Part shown: positions 36,739 through 45,217 of the stretch, piece after piece
Layout of the letters: every line of letters starts with the position of its first letter
Position numbering within the stretch: the stretch's first letter is position 1
NCBI RefSeq assembly: GCF_007829955.1
Contig: NZ_VIWX01000002.1
Location: 124,001 to 188,000, forward strand
DNA length: 64,000 nt
Direction of reading: 5' to 3'
DNA from: Saccharopolyspora dendranthemae
GTDB taxonomy: Bacteria > Actinomycetota > Actinomycetes > Mycobacteriales > Pseudonocardiaceae
Notes under the pieces: generated by a model
Told to the model about the DNA's origin: nothing
The model's database searches: none
The model's input: the letters and a program-made list of their open reading frames with translations, nothing else
Position numbers and translations under genes: made by a program

Positions 36739-37100
36739 GTGCGGTGCCTCCCTGAGGTGTAGGAACTGGATCTTCGTCGCGCAGCCGGGCCCTCGTCCGG
36801 TCCTGGCCGCGCCTGCCGTGCGGTCTTGATCACCAGGACGCCGGCTGCGGAGCCGTGACCAGGTGTCTCCAGCTTGCCTCAGCGCCGCTGCGAGAACAAC
36901 GCGAGCCGATCGCGCACTGCTCCTGCACGGCCCGATCTCCGGCCTCGGCGGTTCTGGGTGGCGTGAGACCTCGTCGCGAATACGGGAAAAACGCGTTGTT
37001 GAGGCGAGTTTTGGTCAAATCGGTCTTCGCCGCGGACCCCGCGGATACGTTCCCCTCGCGAATCGAGATCGACGCCGACATCTACGAAGGGGATCGCGGG
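36739..37100. other. Intergenic region between idi and the M28 peptidase
   Basis: Holds the divergent promoters of idi and the peptidase gene. It contains an AT-richer patch (GGGAAAAACG... to ...TTTTGGTCAAAT, about 36985-37020) but no pair of elements with good spacing. No gene is supported. Confidence 0.5.
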
Positions 37101-38075
37101 ATGCCGAACCGACCGATGCTCGCCACCGCTGCCGGACTGGCCGCAGCCGCCGCGCTGGTGCTGCCCACCGCGGCGGTCGCCGACAACGGCGCGCGCGCCG
37201 ACGTCATGGCCGTGCAGGACCACCTCCAGGAGCTGCAGAACATCGCCGGGGCCAATGGCGGGAACCGAGCTGCGGGCACGCCCGGGTACAAGGCCTCGCT
37301 GGACTACATCAAGGGCAAGCTCGACGAGGCCGGGTTCGCCACCACGGTCCAGGAGTTTCCGTCCATGGGCGGTCCGACGTACAACCTGATCGCTGACACG
37401 CCTGGTGGTGACGCGAACAAGGTCGTGATGTTCGGCGCTCACCTGGACAGCGTGGGCGACGGGCCGGGGATCAACGACAACGGGACCGGCTCCGCCGCGA
37501 TCCTGCAGGCCGCGCTGGACTACGCGGGCGGCGGCGAAACCCCCACCAACAAGCTCCGCTTCGCCTTCTGGGGTGCGGAGGAAGAAGGCCTCGTCGGCTC
37601 CACCCACTACGTGGAGACCTTGCCGGAGGCCGATCGCGGAAAGATCGCCGCCTACCTGAACTTCGACATGGTCGGTTCGCCCAACGCCGGGTACTTCACC
37701 TACGACGGTGACGACTCCGACGGTGTCGGCGCAGGTCCGGGGCCTGAAGGCTCGGCGCAGATCGAGAAGCTGCTCAACGACTCCTTGGGTGCGGCGGGTG
37801 CGCCCGCCGAGGGCACCGACTTCGACGGTCGTTCCGACTACGGCCCGTTCATCGAGGTCGGCATCCCGGCTGGTGGGACGTTCACCGGCGCCGAGGAGTC
37901 CAAGACCCCCGAGCAGGCCGAGAAGTGGGGCGGCCAGGCAGGTGAGGCCTTCGACGCCTGCTACCACCAGTCCTGCGACACGATCGAGAACGTCGACGCG
38001 CAAGCCCTCGAGCGCAACTTCGCGGCCATCGCCAACGCCGTGAAGACCTACGCGGCGCAGTTCCCGCAGCCGTAG
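37101..38075 (+). CDS. Secreted M28 zinc aminopeptidase
   Basis: 324 residues, homologous in layout to Streptomyces griseus aminopeptidase. A signal peptide (about 1-29, ending TAAVADN) precedes the M28 domain. The two-zinc ligands are visible: GAHLDSV (His, Asp), IND-NGTGSA (Asp), WGAEEEGL (catalytic Glu pair), NFDMVGS (Asp) and the C-terminal His in ACYHQSCD. It releases N-terminal, mostly hydrophobic, residues from peptides outside the cell. ATG 37101 is chosen because it gives the signal peptide; a GAAGGGG ribosome binding site precedes it. Confidence 0.93.
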   Translation: MPNRPMLATAAGLAAAAALVLPTAAVADNGARADVMAVQDHLQELQNIAGANGGNRAAGTPGYKASLDYIKGKLDEAGFATTVQEFPSMGGPTYNLIADTPGGDANKVVMFGAHLDSVGDGPGINDNGTGSAAILQAALDYAGGGETPTNKLRFAFWGAEEEGLVGSTHYVETLPEADRGKIAAYLNFDMVGSPNAGYFTYDGDDSDGVGAGPGPEGSAQIEKLLNDSLGAAGAPAEGTDFDGRSDYGPFIEVGIPAGGTFTGAEESKTPEQAEKWGGQAGEAFDACYHQSCDTIENVDAQALERNFAAIANAVKTYAAQFPQP

Positions 38076-38101
38076 ACCTCAAGCCATCGGGAGAGGGAAA
38101 G

Positions 38102-38150
38102 AGCCGTCCCCGGCAGCACCGCAGCGCAGGCGGAGCTGCCGGGGACGGCT
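38102..38150 (+). terminator. Terminator of the M28 peptidase gene
   Basis: Perfect 16-bp stem, 38102-38117 with 38135-38150 (AGCCGTCCCCGGCAGC), 17-nt loop, starting 26 bp after the stop. No U-tract. Confidence 0.8.
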
Positions 38151-38312
38151 GCACTCCCGTCTCAGTCCCCTGTCTGACGGACCTACGCCGATGGATTGAT
38201 GCGCGATCTGTTCTGGGGCAGTTCAATTTCTCCTGCCGGTTCGAACGGGAACCGGACTCGCCGGGTACGCCTGAACAGGCCCGACGGGTGCAGCTACAGG
38301 AGGTGGCGGCAG

Positions 38313-38630
38313 TTGACCGGACCGTATCTGCTGCCCGCCCACCTGGACCCCGCGCAACCCCGCTACCAGACGAGCTTCTCCGTCGAGGTCGACGGCCGCC
38401 GGGTCACCGCGCGCGCAGGGCAGACGGTGGCCGCGGTGCTGATGTCGCTGGGCCTGACCTCGTGGCGCGAGTCCGGCGGCCGCGGGCGGAGACGCGGCCT
38501 GTTCTGCGGCATCGGCGTGTGCGCCGAGTGCGCGCTGGTGGTCAACGGAACGCCGAACGTGCGCGCCTGCCTGCGGACCGTCGAACCCGGTGACGTGATC
38601 AGCACTCGCGGTCCCGGGGAGTCGTCGTGA
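38313..38630 (+). CDS. HcnA-like [2Fe-2S] ferredoxin-type subunit
   Basis: 105 residues. Cys ligands of a [2Fe-2S] cluster are in RGLFCGIGVCAECALVVNG and VRACLRT. HcnA of hydrogen cyanide synthase and the small subunits of opine and hydroxyproline dehydrogenases have this size and layout. TTG 38313 is the start: AGGAGGTG (38298-38305) is 7 nt upstream, an excellent ribosome binding site. The stop overlaps the GTG of the FAD subunit. It passes electrons between flavin centres; substrate unknown because the third, oxidising subunit is missing here. Confidence 0.85.
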   Translation: MTGPYLLPAHLDPAQPRYQTSFSVEVDGRRVTARAGQTVAAVLMSLGLTSWRESGGRGRRRGLFCGIGVCAECALVVNGTPNVRACLRTVEPGDVISTRGPGESS

Positions 38631-39937
38631 GCGTTGTGGTCGTGGGTGCGGGCCCCGCCGGCATGGCAGCCGCGCGGCACGCCGCTCGCGCGGGTGCCGA
38701 CGTGCTGCTCGTCGACTCCTCGGGCGACCTCGGTGGCCGGTACCACCAGATCCCGCCGGCGCAGTTCGGCGTCACCAGGCCGCAGCGGAGCGGATCGGGG
38801 CAGCGGGATGTCGAGGCCCTGGCCGACGAGATCCGAGCCGATCCGCGCATCCGGCACTTCGCGGGCAGCGTGCGGTCGATCGACGGGCACACCCTCCACG
38901 TGCGCAGCAGAGGCGGCGACGCGGAGGAGTCGTTGCACGCCGAGGCGGTGGTGCTGGCCACCGGTGCGCACGACCGGGTGCTGCCGTTCCCCGGCTGGGA
39001 ACTGCCGGGCGTGTTCACCGCGGGTGGTGCCCACGCGCTGGCCAGAGGTCAGCGGGTCGCGGTCGGCAGCCGGGTGGTGGTCGCGGGCACCGGCCCGTTC
39101 CTGCTGCCGGTCGCCGAATCGTTGCTGGACGTCGGCGCCGAGGTGGTCGCCGTGCTCGACGCGGGAAGCACGACCTCCTGGCTGCGACGGGCGCCGACAC
39201 TGGCGGGGCAGTGGGACAAGCTCGCGGGGTTCGCGGGCTACCTGCGCAGGCTCGTCGGTGCCACTCGCTTCCGCACCCGGGCCGGTGTGGTGGAAGCGAT
39301 CGGCGATGAGCGGGTTCGGGAGGCCGTGGTCGCCAAGCTCGACGCCCGGTGGCGGCCCATCCCGGGCACGCACCGGAGGATTCCGGTGGACGCGATCTGC
39401 GTCGCCCACGGCTTCGAACCTCGCCTCGAGCTGGCCAGAGCCGCGGGTTGCGACATCGTCGACGGGTTCGTGCGCGTCGACGACGAGCAGCGCAGCTCGA
39501 CGCCGTGGGTGTTCGCGGCGGGGGAGACCACCGGCATCGCCGGGGCCAGGGCCGCAGCCGCCGAAGGCGCCGTCGCCGGCCTCGCGGCCGCGGTGCAGGT
39601 GCGGGCCACAACGTGGCGAGCGGTCGAGAAGCCCGCGCGGCGAGCGAGACTCATGGTCCGCTGTGGACAGAGGTTCGGGCGGGCGATGGCTTCCGCGACC
39701 CGCATCGGTGAGGGCTGGAACGAGTGGCTCACCCCGCAGACGGTCGTCTGCCGGTGCGAGGAGGTTCCCTACCAGGCCCTGCGGGACAACGCTCCCGTCC
39801 AGCGCGATGCGAGTGCGCTGAACCGGTCGTGTCGTGTCGGGCTCGGGTCCTGCCAGGGACGCATGTGCGGCCGCAGCGCCGACGAGCTCGCCGAGAACCT
39901 CCTCCGGCCTCCTGCGAACGAGCCTCCCCTCGCCTGA
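38627..39937 (+). CDS. HcnB-like FAD/NAD-binding oxidoreductase subunit with BFD-like [2Fe-2S] domain
   Basis: 436 residues. The N-terminal dinucleotide motif is VVVVGAGPAGMAAARHAARAG; a second one is in RVVVAGTGPFLLPVAE. The C-terminal 50 residues carry four Cys of a BFD-like cluster (VCRCEEV, CRVGLGSCQGRMCG). This is the alpha subunit of the HcnABC, opine oxidase and hydroxyproline dehydrogenase class. It is coupled to the small subunit by GTGA. Hydrogen cyanide synthesis is not claimed: without an HcnC/DadA-like gene the amine or amino-acid substrate is open. Confidence 0.85.
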   Translation: MSVVVVGAGPAGMAAARHAARAGADVLLVDSSGDLGGRYHQIPPAQFGVTRPQRSGSGQRDVEALADEIRADPRIRHFAGSVRSIDGHTLHVRSRGGDAEESLHAEAVVLATGAHDRVLPFPGWELPGVFTAGGAHALARGQRVAVGSRVVVAGTGPFLLPVAESLLDVGAEVVAVLDAGSTTSWLRRAPTLAGQWDKLAGFAGYLRRLVGATRFRTRAGVVEAIGDERVREAVVAKLDARWRPIPGTHRRIPVDAICVAHGFEPRLELARAAGCDIVDGFVRVDDEQRSSTPWVFAAGETTGIAGARAAAAEGAVAGLAAAVQVRATTWRAVEKPARRARLMVRCGQRFGRAMASATRIGEGWNEWLTPQTVVCRCEEVPYQALRDNAPVQRDASALNRSCRVGLGSCQGRMCGRSADELAENLLRPPANEPPLA

Positions 39938-39957
39938 TTGCTGCCATCATGTGCCGC

Positions 39958-40497
39958 ATGACCGAAATCCGGACCGCGCACACGGCAGATCTCGACGAGG
40001 TGAGCCTGGGCGCGGCGCGCAGGCTGCTGTGGGACGTCTTCCCCGAGGACGACGCCATGACCGAAGCGGACTGGGAGCACTGCCTCGGCGGGATGCACGT
40101 GCTGGCCTGGGACGACGACGAGCTGATCGGGCACGCAGCGCTCGTGATGCGGCGCTTGCTGGTCGGCGAGCGCGCCCTGCGCACCGGGTACGTGGAGGGC
40201 GTCGCGGTGCACCGCGACCGCCGGCGCCGGGGCATCGGTGCAGCGCTCATGGCCGAGGTGGAGCGGATGATCCGCGCCGCCTACGACCTGGGAGCGCTCG
40301 GCGCCAGCGAGGAGGGCCGGCCCTTCTACGAGTCGCGGGGCTGGAAGCCCTGGCCCGCTCCGACCCGGCAGCTGACCACCGCCGGGATCCAGCCGACCCC
40401 GGACGAGGACGGCTGGATCTACTACTACCCGGTCGGGGCGTCCCTCGACACGACGGCACCGATCACCTGCGATCTGCGTCCCGGCGAGTCCTGGTAG
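39958..40497 (+). CDS. aac(2'): Aminoglycoside 2'-N-acetyltransferase, AAC(2')-I family
   Basis: 179 residues, the length of chromosomal mycobacterial AAC(2')-I. Clear family segments: ADWEHCLGGMHVLAWDD, GYVEGVAVHRDRRRRGIGAALM (acetyl-CoA site), YESRGWKPWPAPT, and the end SLDTTAPITCDLRPGESW. The enzyme acetylates the 2' amino group of aminoglycosides and is an intrinsic, not acquired, gene in mycobacteria. ATG 39958 gives MTEIRTAHTADLD; ATG 39949 would add three residues. It is 20 bp after the HcnB-like gene, possibly co-transcribed. Activity against a given drug cannot be read here. Confidence 0.88.
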   Translation: MTEIRTAHTADLDEVSLGAARRLLWDVFPEDDAMTEADWEHCLGGMHVLAWDDDELIGHAALVMRRLLVGERALRTGYVEGVAVHRDRRRRGIGAALMAEVERMIRAAYDLGALGASEEGRPFYESRGWKPWPAPTRQLTTAGIQPTPDEDGWIYYYPVGASLDTTAPITCDLRPGESW

Positions 40498-40572
40498 CTG
40501 CCGGGCCGATCGGGCTCACGACGAACGCGCAATCGCGCCTAGGCGGGGTTTCCCGTTTCGTTCGTGCCGTGA

Positions 40573-42132
40573 TCAGGTCTGCGGATAGCGTTGGTAACCC
40601 GGGAAGTTCCCGTAGAGCTGCTCGCCCGGAGGGCCCTGGGTGACCGCGTGCACCAGGTGCTGGCCGCCGACGAACGCGCCCTTCCACGACGCGCCCCGGC
40701 CGCCGAACGCCTCGTCCCGGTCACCGCGCGAGCGCGGCTTGTTGATGCCGACCTTGAACGCCTGGACGCTCTCCGAGAGCTCGGCGGCGAACCCCTCGTC
40801 GTCGCAGGCGATGGTGGCGACCAGGGCACCGTTGGACGCGTTCATCTGGGCCAGCAGCTCGGCCTCGGTGTCGACCACGACGATGGTGTCCACCGGTCCG
40901 AACGGTTCCTCGTGCATCAGCCGGCTGGCACCCGGCGGTGCCAGCAGTGTCACCGGTGCCGCGTAGGCCGAGACGTCCTGGCCTTCGAGGAAGTGGCCGT
41001 GCGAGCGGTCCCCGTGGTGCAGCGGCACGGCGCCGTGGCGCAGGGCCTCGGCGACCCGCCCCTCCAGCTCGGTGGCCTTGGCGGCTGAGATCAGCGGGCC
41101 GAAGTCCAGTGCGGGCGGCTCATCGTCCTCGCTGGCCAGCGGGTGGCCGAAGCGGACCGATTGGACCACCGGGAGGTAGGTGGCGAGGAACTTGTCCACG
41201 AGCTTGCGCTGCACCACGAAGCGCGGGTAAGCCGTGCACCGCTGCTTGGCGTACTCGAACCCCTTGCGCAGGTGCGCGCTCAGCCCGTCCCAGTCCGAGA
41301 ACTCCCACAGGCCCCAGGTGTTGAGCCCCTCCTGCTCCAGCATGTGGCGTTTGCCGGTGTCGACCAGCTGCGCGGCGATCTTGCCTCCGTTGGAGCGACC
41401 GCCGACGAACGCGAGCGCGCCGACCTCCGGTGAGCGCACCAGCGGATCAGACAGCGCCGAACCGTCCCCGGACAGCAGGCTGGCCGGGAGCCCGGCGCGG
41501 TTCATCAGGGCATGCGCGACGGTCAGCGTCACCGCTCCGCCCTGGGTCGGCGTCTTGGCGATCACGGCGTTGCCCGCGAGCAACTGCACCAGCTCGGCGT
41601 GCACCAGGACGCTCATGGGGTAGTTCCAGCTGGCGATGTTGCTGACCGGACCCGGCAGCGGCTGCCGCTTGTGCGGTGCGCCCTCCACGTCCTGGTTGAG
41701 CATCTGCTCGGTGTGGTCGGCGTACCAGCGGGCGCCGTCGAGGCACCGGTCGACGTCGGCGCAGGCGAGCTTCCAGGGCTTGCCGATCTCCCAGGCGAGC
41801 AGCAGCGCGAGGTCGTCGCGGACCTGCGCCATCGCGTCCACCGCGCTGAGCACCGCTTCGCGGCGCTGCTCGTAGCTGGTCTGCGCCCAGGACTGGTGGG
41901 CTCTGGCAGCGGCGTGCACGGCCTCCTGCGCGGTGGCGGCGTCGATCTTGGGCAGCTGGGTGAACACGGTGCCGTCCACCGGTGTGATCTGCGGGGCCTG
42001 CTCGCCGACGGAGAGCCAGCGGCGGTCGATGAGATTGCGGGGCACGCCGTCGTCGAAGGCTTCCGGTGCCGCGGCGTTGGCCCGGGAGAGCACGGCCGAA
42101 GCGGTGCGGTGCTCAGGAACCCGGAGTGTCAT
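40573..42132 (-). CDS. Atypical aldehyde dehydrogenase-family protein
   Basis: 519 residues. The fold is recognisable from WNYPMSVLVHAELVQLLAGN, AVIAKTP (cofactor Lys), the nucleophile Cys in AKQRCTAYPRFVV and EEPFGPV. The glutamate motif reads LEQEGLN instead of LELGGK: the Glu is kept but the glycine pair is altered, and the NAD-loop reads FVGGRSNGG instead of FTGSTEVG. It therefore belongs to a divergent ALDH subgroup of unknown substrate. ATG 42132 has a strong GAGGAGGG ribosome binding site. It is a single gene flanked by convergent and divergent neighbours. Confidence 0.8.
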   Translation of the reverse strand: MTLRVPEHRTASAVLSRANAAAPEAFDDGVPRNLIDRRWLSVGEQAPQITPVDGTVFTQLPKIDAATAQEAVHAAARAHQSWAQTSYEQRREAVLSAVDAMAQVRDDLALLLAWEIGKPWKLACADVDRCLDGARWYADHTEQMLNQDVEGAPHKRQPLPGPVSNIASWNYPMSVLVHAELVQLLAGNAVIAKTPTQGGAVTLTVAHALMNRAGLPASLLSGDGSALSDPLVRSPEVGALAFVGGRSNGGKIAAQLVDTGKRHMLEQEGLNTWGLWEFSDWDGLSAHLRKGFEYAKQRCTAYPRFVVQRKLVDKFLATYLPVVQSVRFGHPLASEDDEPPALDFGPLISAAKATELEGRVAEALRHGAVPLHHGDRSHGHFLEGQDVSAYAAPVTLLAPPGASRLMHEEPFGPVDTIVVVDTEAELLAQMNASNGALVATIACDDEGFAAELSESVQAFKVGINKPRSRGDRDEAFGGRGASWKGAFVGGQHLVHAVTQGPPGEQLYGNFPGYQRYPQT

Positions 42133-42449
42133 ACGCCCTCCTCAAACAGTGGGATGGGGTGCCGGGAGGCATAGAACTATGCCATTTCGAGTGGTGCCAC
42201 GCCTGCTGCAATCGTGCGAATTCGAACAAAACGTACGTGCGTCTTGCGAACTCGTTCTGTCGTCCCGCTGCCCGTCGGATTGGGAAAACCGGCGAAATCA
42301 ACTCGCGCGAGTGCCCCGATGGCGGATTCCGCAGCGGCGTTCGAGGTGCAGGAAAAGGCGGTTACTGGCGGGTATTCGCCAATTTCTCCGAAATGGGGCG
42401 CGGACTTCTTTGAATGAAAGGGCTTTTCGCGCTCCGAACGGAGGAAAAC
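42133..42449. other. Intergenic region between ALDH-like and lipase genes
   Basis: Divergent promoter region, lower in GC than its surroundings. A direct repeat TGCGAAYTCG occurs at 42215-42224 and 42245-42254, exactly 30 bp apart, and CGTACG lies between. GGAGG just before 42450 is the lipase ribosome binding site. No gene is supported. Confidence 0.5.
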
Positions 42450-43256
42450 ATGCTTCACGCAAGGTACCTCATCGGTGCGGTGGCCGTGTGCGCGGTCACC
42501 ACGGGCACGGCCGTCACCCCGGCCTTCGCAGCGGATTCCGGGTCCGCTGCCGAGAACTACGTCGCTCTCGGCGACTCCTACGCCTCGGGAACCGGAACCC
42601 GGGACTACTTCGAGGACAGCGGCAGCTGTCTGCGCAGTCCCAAAGCCTATCCGCAGCTGTGGGCGGACTCCCACGGAGCGGCCAACTTCGACTTCGCCGC
42701 CTGCTCCGGCGCGGTCACCGACGACGTCAACTCCGGCCAGCTCGACGGTTTGAGCGCCGACACCACACTGGTCACGATCTCCATCGGTGGCAACGACATC
42801 GGATTCGTCGACGTCATCACGCGGTGCCTCACCGGAACCGACGAGGGTTGCGACGGCGCCGTCGACGAGGCCGCCGAGAAGGCCCGGAGCGAACTCCCCG
42901 ACAAGCTCGACACCACCTACGCCAACATCCGTTCCGCAGCGCCCAACGCGAAGGTCGTGGTGGTCGGGTACCCGCGGATCAACGAGATGGGCGACTGCGG
43001 GATCCCGTTCTACTCCGAGCACAAGCGTCAGCGGATCAACGAGGGCGCCGACGAGCTCGCCTCGGTGACCTCCGAACGGGCCTCGGCCGCCGGATTCTCC
43101 TTCGCCGACCCCAGGACCGCCTTCGAGGGGCACGGCGTGTGCTCCTCCGACGAGTGGATCAACGGTCCCAGCGACCCGATCCAGGAGTCCTTCCACCCCG
43201 ACGTCGACGGACACGCCAACGCGTACCTGCCGACCCTGAACTCCGTCACCGGCTGA
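42450..43256 (+). CDS. Secreted SGNH/GDSL lipase-esterase
   Basis: 268 residues. A signal peptide (about 1-28, ending TPAFAAD) precedes an SGNH hydrolase domain: nucleophile Ser43 in ALGDSYASG, oxyanion Gly/Asn in IGGNDIGF, and the catalytic Asp-x-x-His-type end HPDVDGH. Six Cys residues (for example SCLRS, ACSG, RCLTG, GCDG, DCG, VCSS) suggest three disulfides, as in Streptomyces coelicolor lipase. ATG 42450 is chosen over 42414 because of GGAGG and the signal peptide. It would hydrolyse esters outside the cell. Confidence 0.92.
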   Translation: MLHARYLIGAVAVCAVTTGTAVTPAFAADSGSAAENYVALGDSYASGTGTRDYFEDSGSCLRSPKAYPQLWADSHGAANFDFAACSGAVTDDVNSGQLDGLSADTTLVTISIGGNDIGFVDVITRCLTGTDEGCDGAVDEAAEKARSELPDKLDTTYANIRSAAPNAKVVVVGYPRINEMGDCGIPFYSEHKRQRINEGADELASVTSERASAAGFSFADPRTAFEGHGVCSSDEWINGPSDPIQESFHPDVDGHANAYLPTLNSVTG

Positions 43257-43274
43257 CGATCCCGGGGCGGACGG

Positions 43275-43318
43275 GGCGTGTCGCGCGGAGAACCTCCCGT
43301 CGTTCCGCGCGGCACGCC
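43275..43318. terminator. Bidirectional terminator, lipase/SDR
   Basis: GGCGTGTCGCGCGGA (43275-43289) pairs with 43304-43318 with one G-T wobble; further AAC/GTT pairing is possible after a one-base bulge. It separates convergent genes. Confidence 0.7.
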
Positions 43319-43367
43319 TTCCTCGTCGGCGCGAGCAGGCGGTGCGGTCCGCCTGCTGTGTTCGGCG

Positions 43368-44141
43368 TCAGAGGGTCGGGACGAGACCTCCGTCGCAGCG
43401 AACCGCGGTCCCGGTGATGTACGAGGCGTGCGCGCTGCACAGGAACGCAGCTGTGGCACCGAATTCCGCGGGTTCGCCGTAGCGCTTGGCCGGGATCACG
43501 GACTCGCCGCGGGCGCGGACCTCCTCGATCGGCAGCCGCTCCCGCTCGGCAGTGGCGCGGTCCAACGACGACAACCGATCGGTGGCGATGCGGCCCGGCA
43601 GCAGCAGGTTGGCGGTGACGCCCTCGTCGGCGACGTCGATCGACAGGCTTTTCAGGTAGGCGGCCAGCGCGCTGCGTCCGATGTTGGACAGCGCGAGGTT
43701 CGGGATCGGTGCTTCCACACCGCTGGAGGCGATGGCCAGCAGCCGGCCCCACCCGCGCTCGCGCATGCCCGGCAGCACTCCGCCCACCAACTTCTGGTGC
43801 ACCAGGAGCAGGTTCTGCACCGCTTCGGCGGTGTCCTCCGGGCCGACCTCGGACGCGCTGGCCGGACGCGGTCCGGGACCGTTGAGCACCAGGATGTCGA
43901 TCTGCCCCAGAGCGTCGTGGGCAGCGGTCAGCAAGCTCTCGGCGCCGCCCTGCGCGGTCAGGTCGACCTCCACGCCGGTGGCGCCGGGCAGTTCGGCGGC
44001 GATCGCCTCGGCGCGGTCGCCTCGGCGGCCGGAGACCACCACGGCGACGCCTTCTGCGGCCAGAGCCCGCGCGGTCGCCTCGCCCAGACCACCCGTCGAG
44101 GCGCACACCAGCGCGGTGCGGCCGGCGATTCCCAGATCCAT
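43368..44141 (-). CDS. SDR-family oxidoreductase lacking the canonical Tyr-Lys pair
   Basis: 257 residues. The Rossmann motif is reduced to CASTGGLGEATARAL, followed by NGPGPRP in place of NNAG and the Ser of AIASSGV. Where SDRs have YxxxK this protein has SNIGR, so the catalytic Tyr and Lys appear missing. The C-terminal ITGTAVRCDGGLVPTL is standard. It may use a variant mechanism or be non-catalytic. ATG 44141 overlaps the stop of the DapA-family gene (TGATG), so the two act together. Confidence 0.82.
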   Translation of the reverse strand: MDLGIAGRTALVCASTGGLGEATARALAAEGVAVVVSGRRGDRAEAIAAELPGATGVEVDLTAQGGAESLLTAAHDALGQIDILVLNGPGPRPASASEVGPEDTAEAVQNLLLVHQKLVGGVLPGMRERGWGRLLAIASSGVEAPIPNLALSNIGRSALAAYLKSLSIDVADEGVTANLLLPGRIATDRLSSLDRATAERERLPIEEVRARGESVIPAKRYGEPAEFGATAAFLCSAHASYITGTAVRCDGGLVPTL

Positions 44142-45037
44142 CAGCTCTCCATGTTCTCCACGGCCGCCAAGTGCCGGTCCAGTTGCTTGTCCAGGGTTTC
44201 CGGCATGCTCGCCGCGGGCGCCCGCACGCCGGAGTCGGTGATGAGGCCCCGGCGGCGCAGCGCCTCCTTGCGGATCGCCAGTCCGATGCGGGCCTGCGCC
44301 TCGAAGTTCACCAGCGGCAGGTAGCGCAGGTAGGCCTCCAGCGCCGCCTGGTAGCCGCCTTCCCACCACGCGTCGACGCACGCCTTGAGGCCCTCGGGGA
44401 ACGAGAAACCCGTCATCGCACCGGACGCACCCGCTGCCAATTCGTCCAGCAGGCCGACGCCGCCGAGGCCTCCGAAGACCGGGATGGCAGAGCGTGAGGT
44501 CAGCGTGGCGATCGCCGGTGGCGTGGGTGGTGCTTCGGCCTTGACGGCGACCACCGATTCGACCTGTTCGACCACTGCGGCGAGATCGGCCGCGCTGATC
44601 GACACGCCGCTGACCAGCGGGTAGTCCTGCACCACGAGCCCGGCACCGGTCGCCGCGTGCACCACGCGGAGCTGGTGCACCAGGGCGTCGGGATCCGCGG
44701 TGTTGACCTGCACCATCGCGCCCGCGAGCCGGTCGCCGACCGCGTCGGCGGCGAGCTCGATCTCTTCGATCACCGGCGCCGACGAGGTGCTGGAAGCGCC
44801 CACGACCACGGGCAGGTCCGCGGAGTCCACCACGACTTCGAGCACGGCGCGCTTCTCGGCGGTGGACAGCCGCGCTGCTTCGCCGAAGACGCCCAGCACG
44901 GTCAGCCCGGTGACGCCGATCCGGCGGTAGTGGGCGACGAGCTTCGACAACGAGCCGAGGTCGAGATCTCCCTCGGACTCCGTGAACGGTGTGGCGACCA
45001 CGCCCCAGACGCCGGGAGCGAGCGGATCGGTGGCCAT
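44141..45037 (-). CDS. DapA/DHDPS-family lyase (Schiff-base aldolase)
   Basis: 298 residues, TIM barrel. The catalytic Lys is in VVAVKAEAPP (about residue 158) and Tyr in VVQDYPLVSG (about 132). The substrate loop reads GVFGEAARLSTAEK where DHDPS has TTGE, so lysine synthesis is unlikely. Family members include KDG aldolases, N-acetylneuraminate lyase and 5-keto-4-deoxyglucarate dehydratase. ATG 45037 follows GAAGGGG. It is first in a two-gene operon with the SDR, behind a good promoter. Confidence 0.85.
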   Translation of the reverse strand: MATDPLAPGVWGVVATPFTESEGDLDLGSLSKLVAHYRRIGVTGLTVLGVFGEAARLSTAEKRAVLEVVVDSADLPVVVGASSTSSAPVIEEIELAADAVGDRLAGAMVQVNTADPDALVHQLRVVHAATGAGLVVQDYPLVSGVSISAADLAAVVEQVESVVAVKAEAPPTPPAIATLTSRSAIPVFGGLGGVGLLDELAAGASGAMTGFSFPEGLKACVDAWWEGGYQAALEAYLRYLPLVNFEAQARIGLAIRKEALRRRGLITDSGVRAPAASMPETLDKQLDRHLAAVENMES

Positions 45038-45069
45038 CTGCACCCCTTCACCCAGCGGCTCGACCGGCG

Positions 45070-45100
45070 ATCTTATGCACGTCGAATCCGATCACGTCAA
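45070..45100 (-). promoter_or_regulatory. Promoter of the DapA-SDR operon
   Basis: On the minus strand TTGACG (45100-45095) is followed after 17 bp by CATAAG (45077-45072), or after 19 bp by TAAGAT. It is the best-looking promoter in the window and lies about 35 bp upstream of ATG 45037. Confidence 0.55.
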
Positions 45101-45217
45101 GGTCGCTGCAGGCCCCACGCCAAGGCGGTCAAGGGCCGCGGTCCGAATCCTCACGTTCGATCAGGACCGCCACCGCGCCGCGGCGGGATTGTGCCCCACA
45201 ACGTCGTGGCGATCGGC

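Noticed and set aside
39958..40497. Horizontally acquired resistance cassette.
   Set aside because: No IS, integrase or composition change; the homologue is of the chromosomal type.
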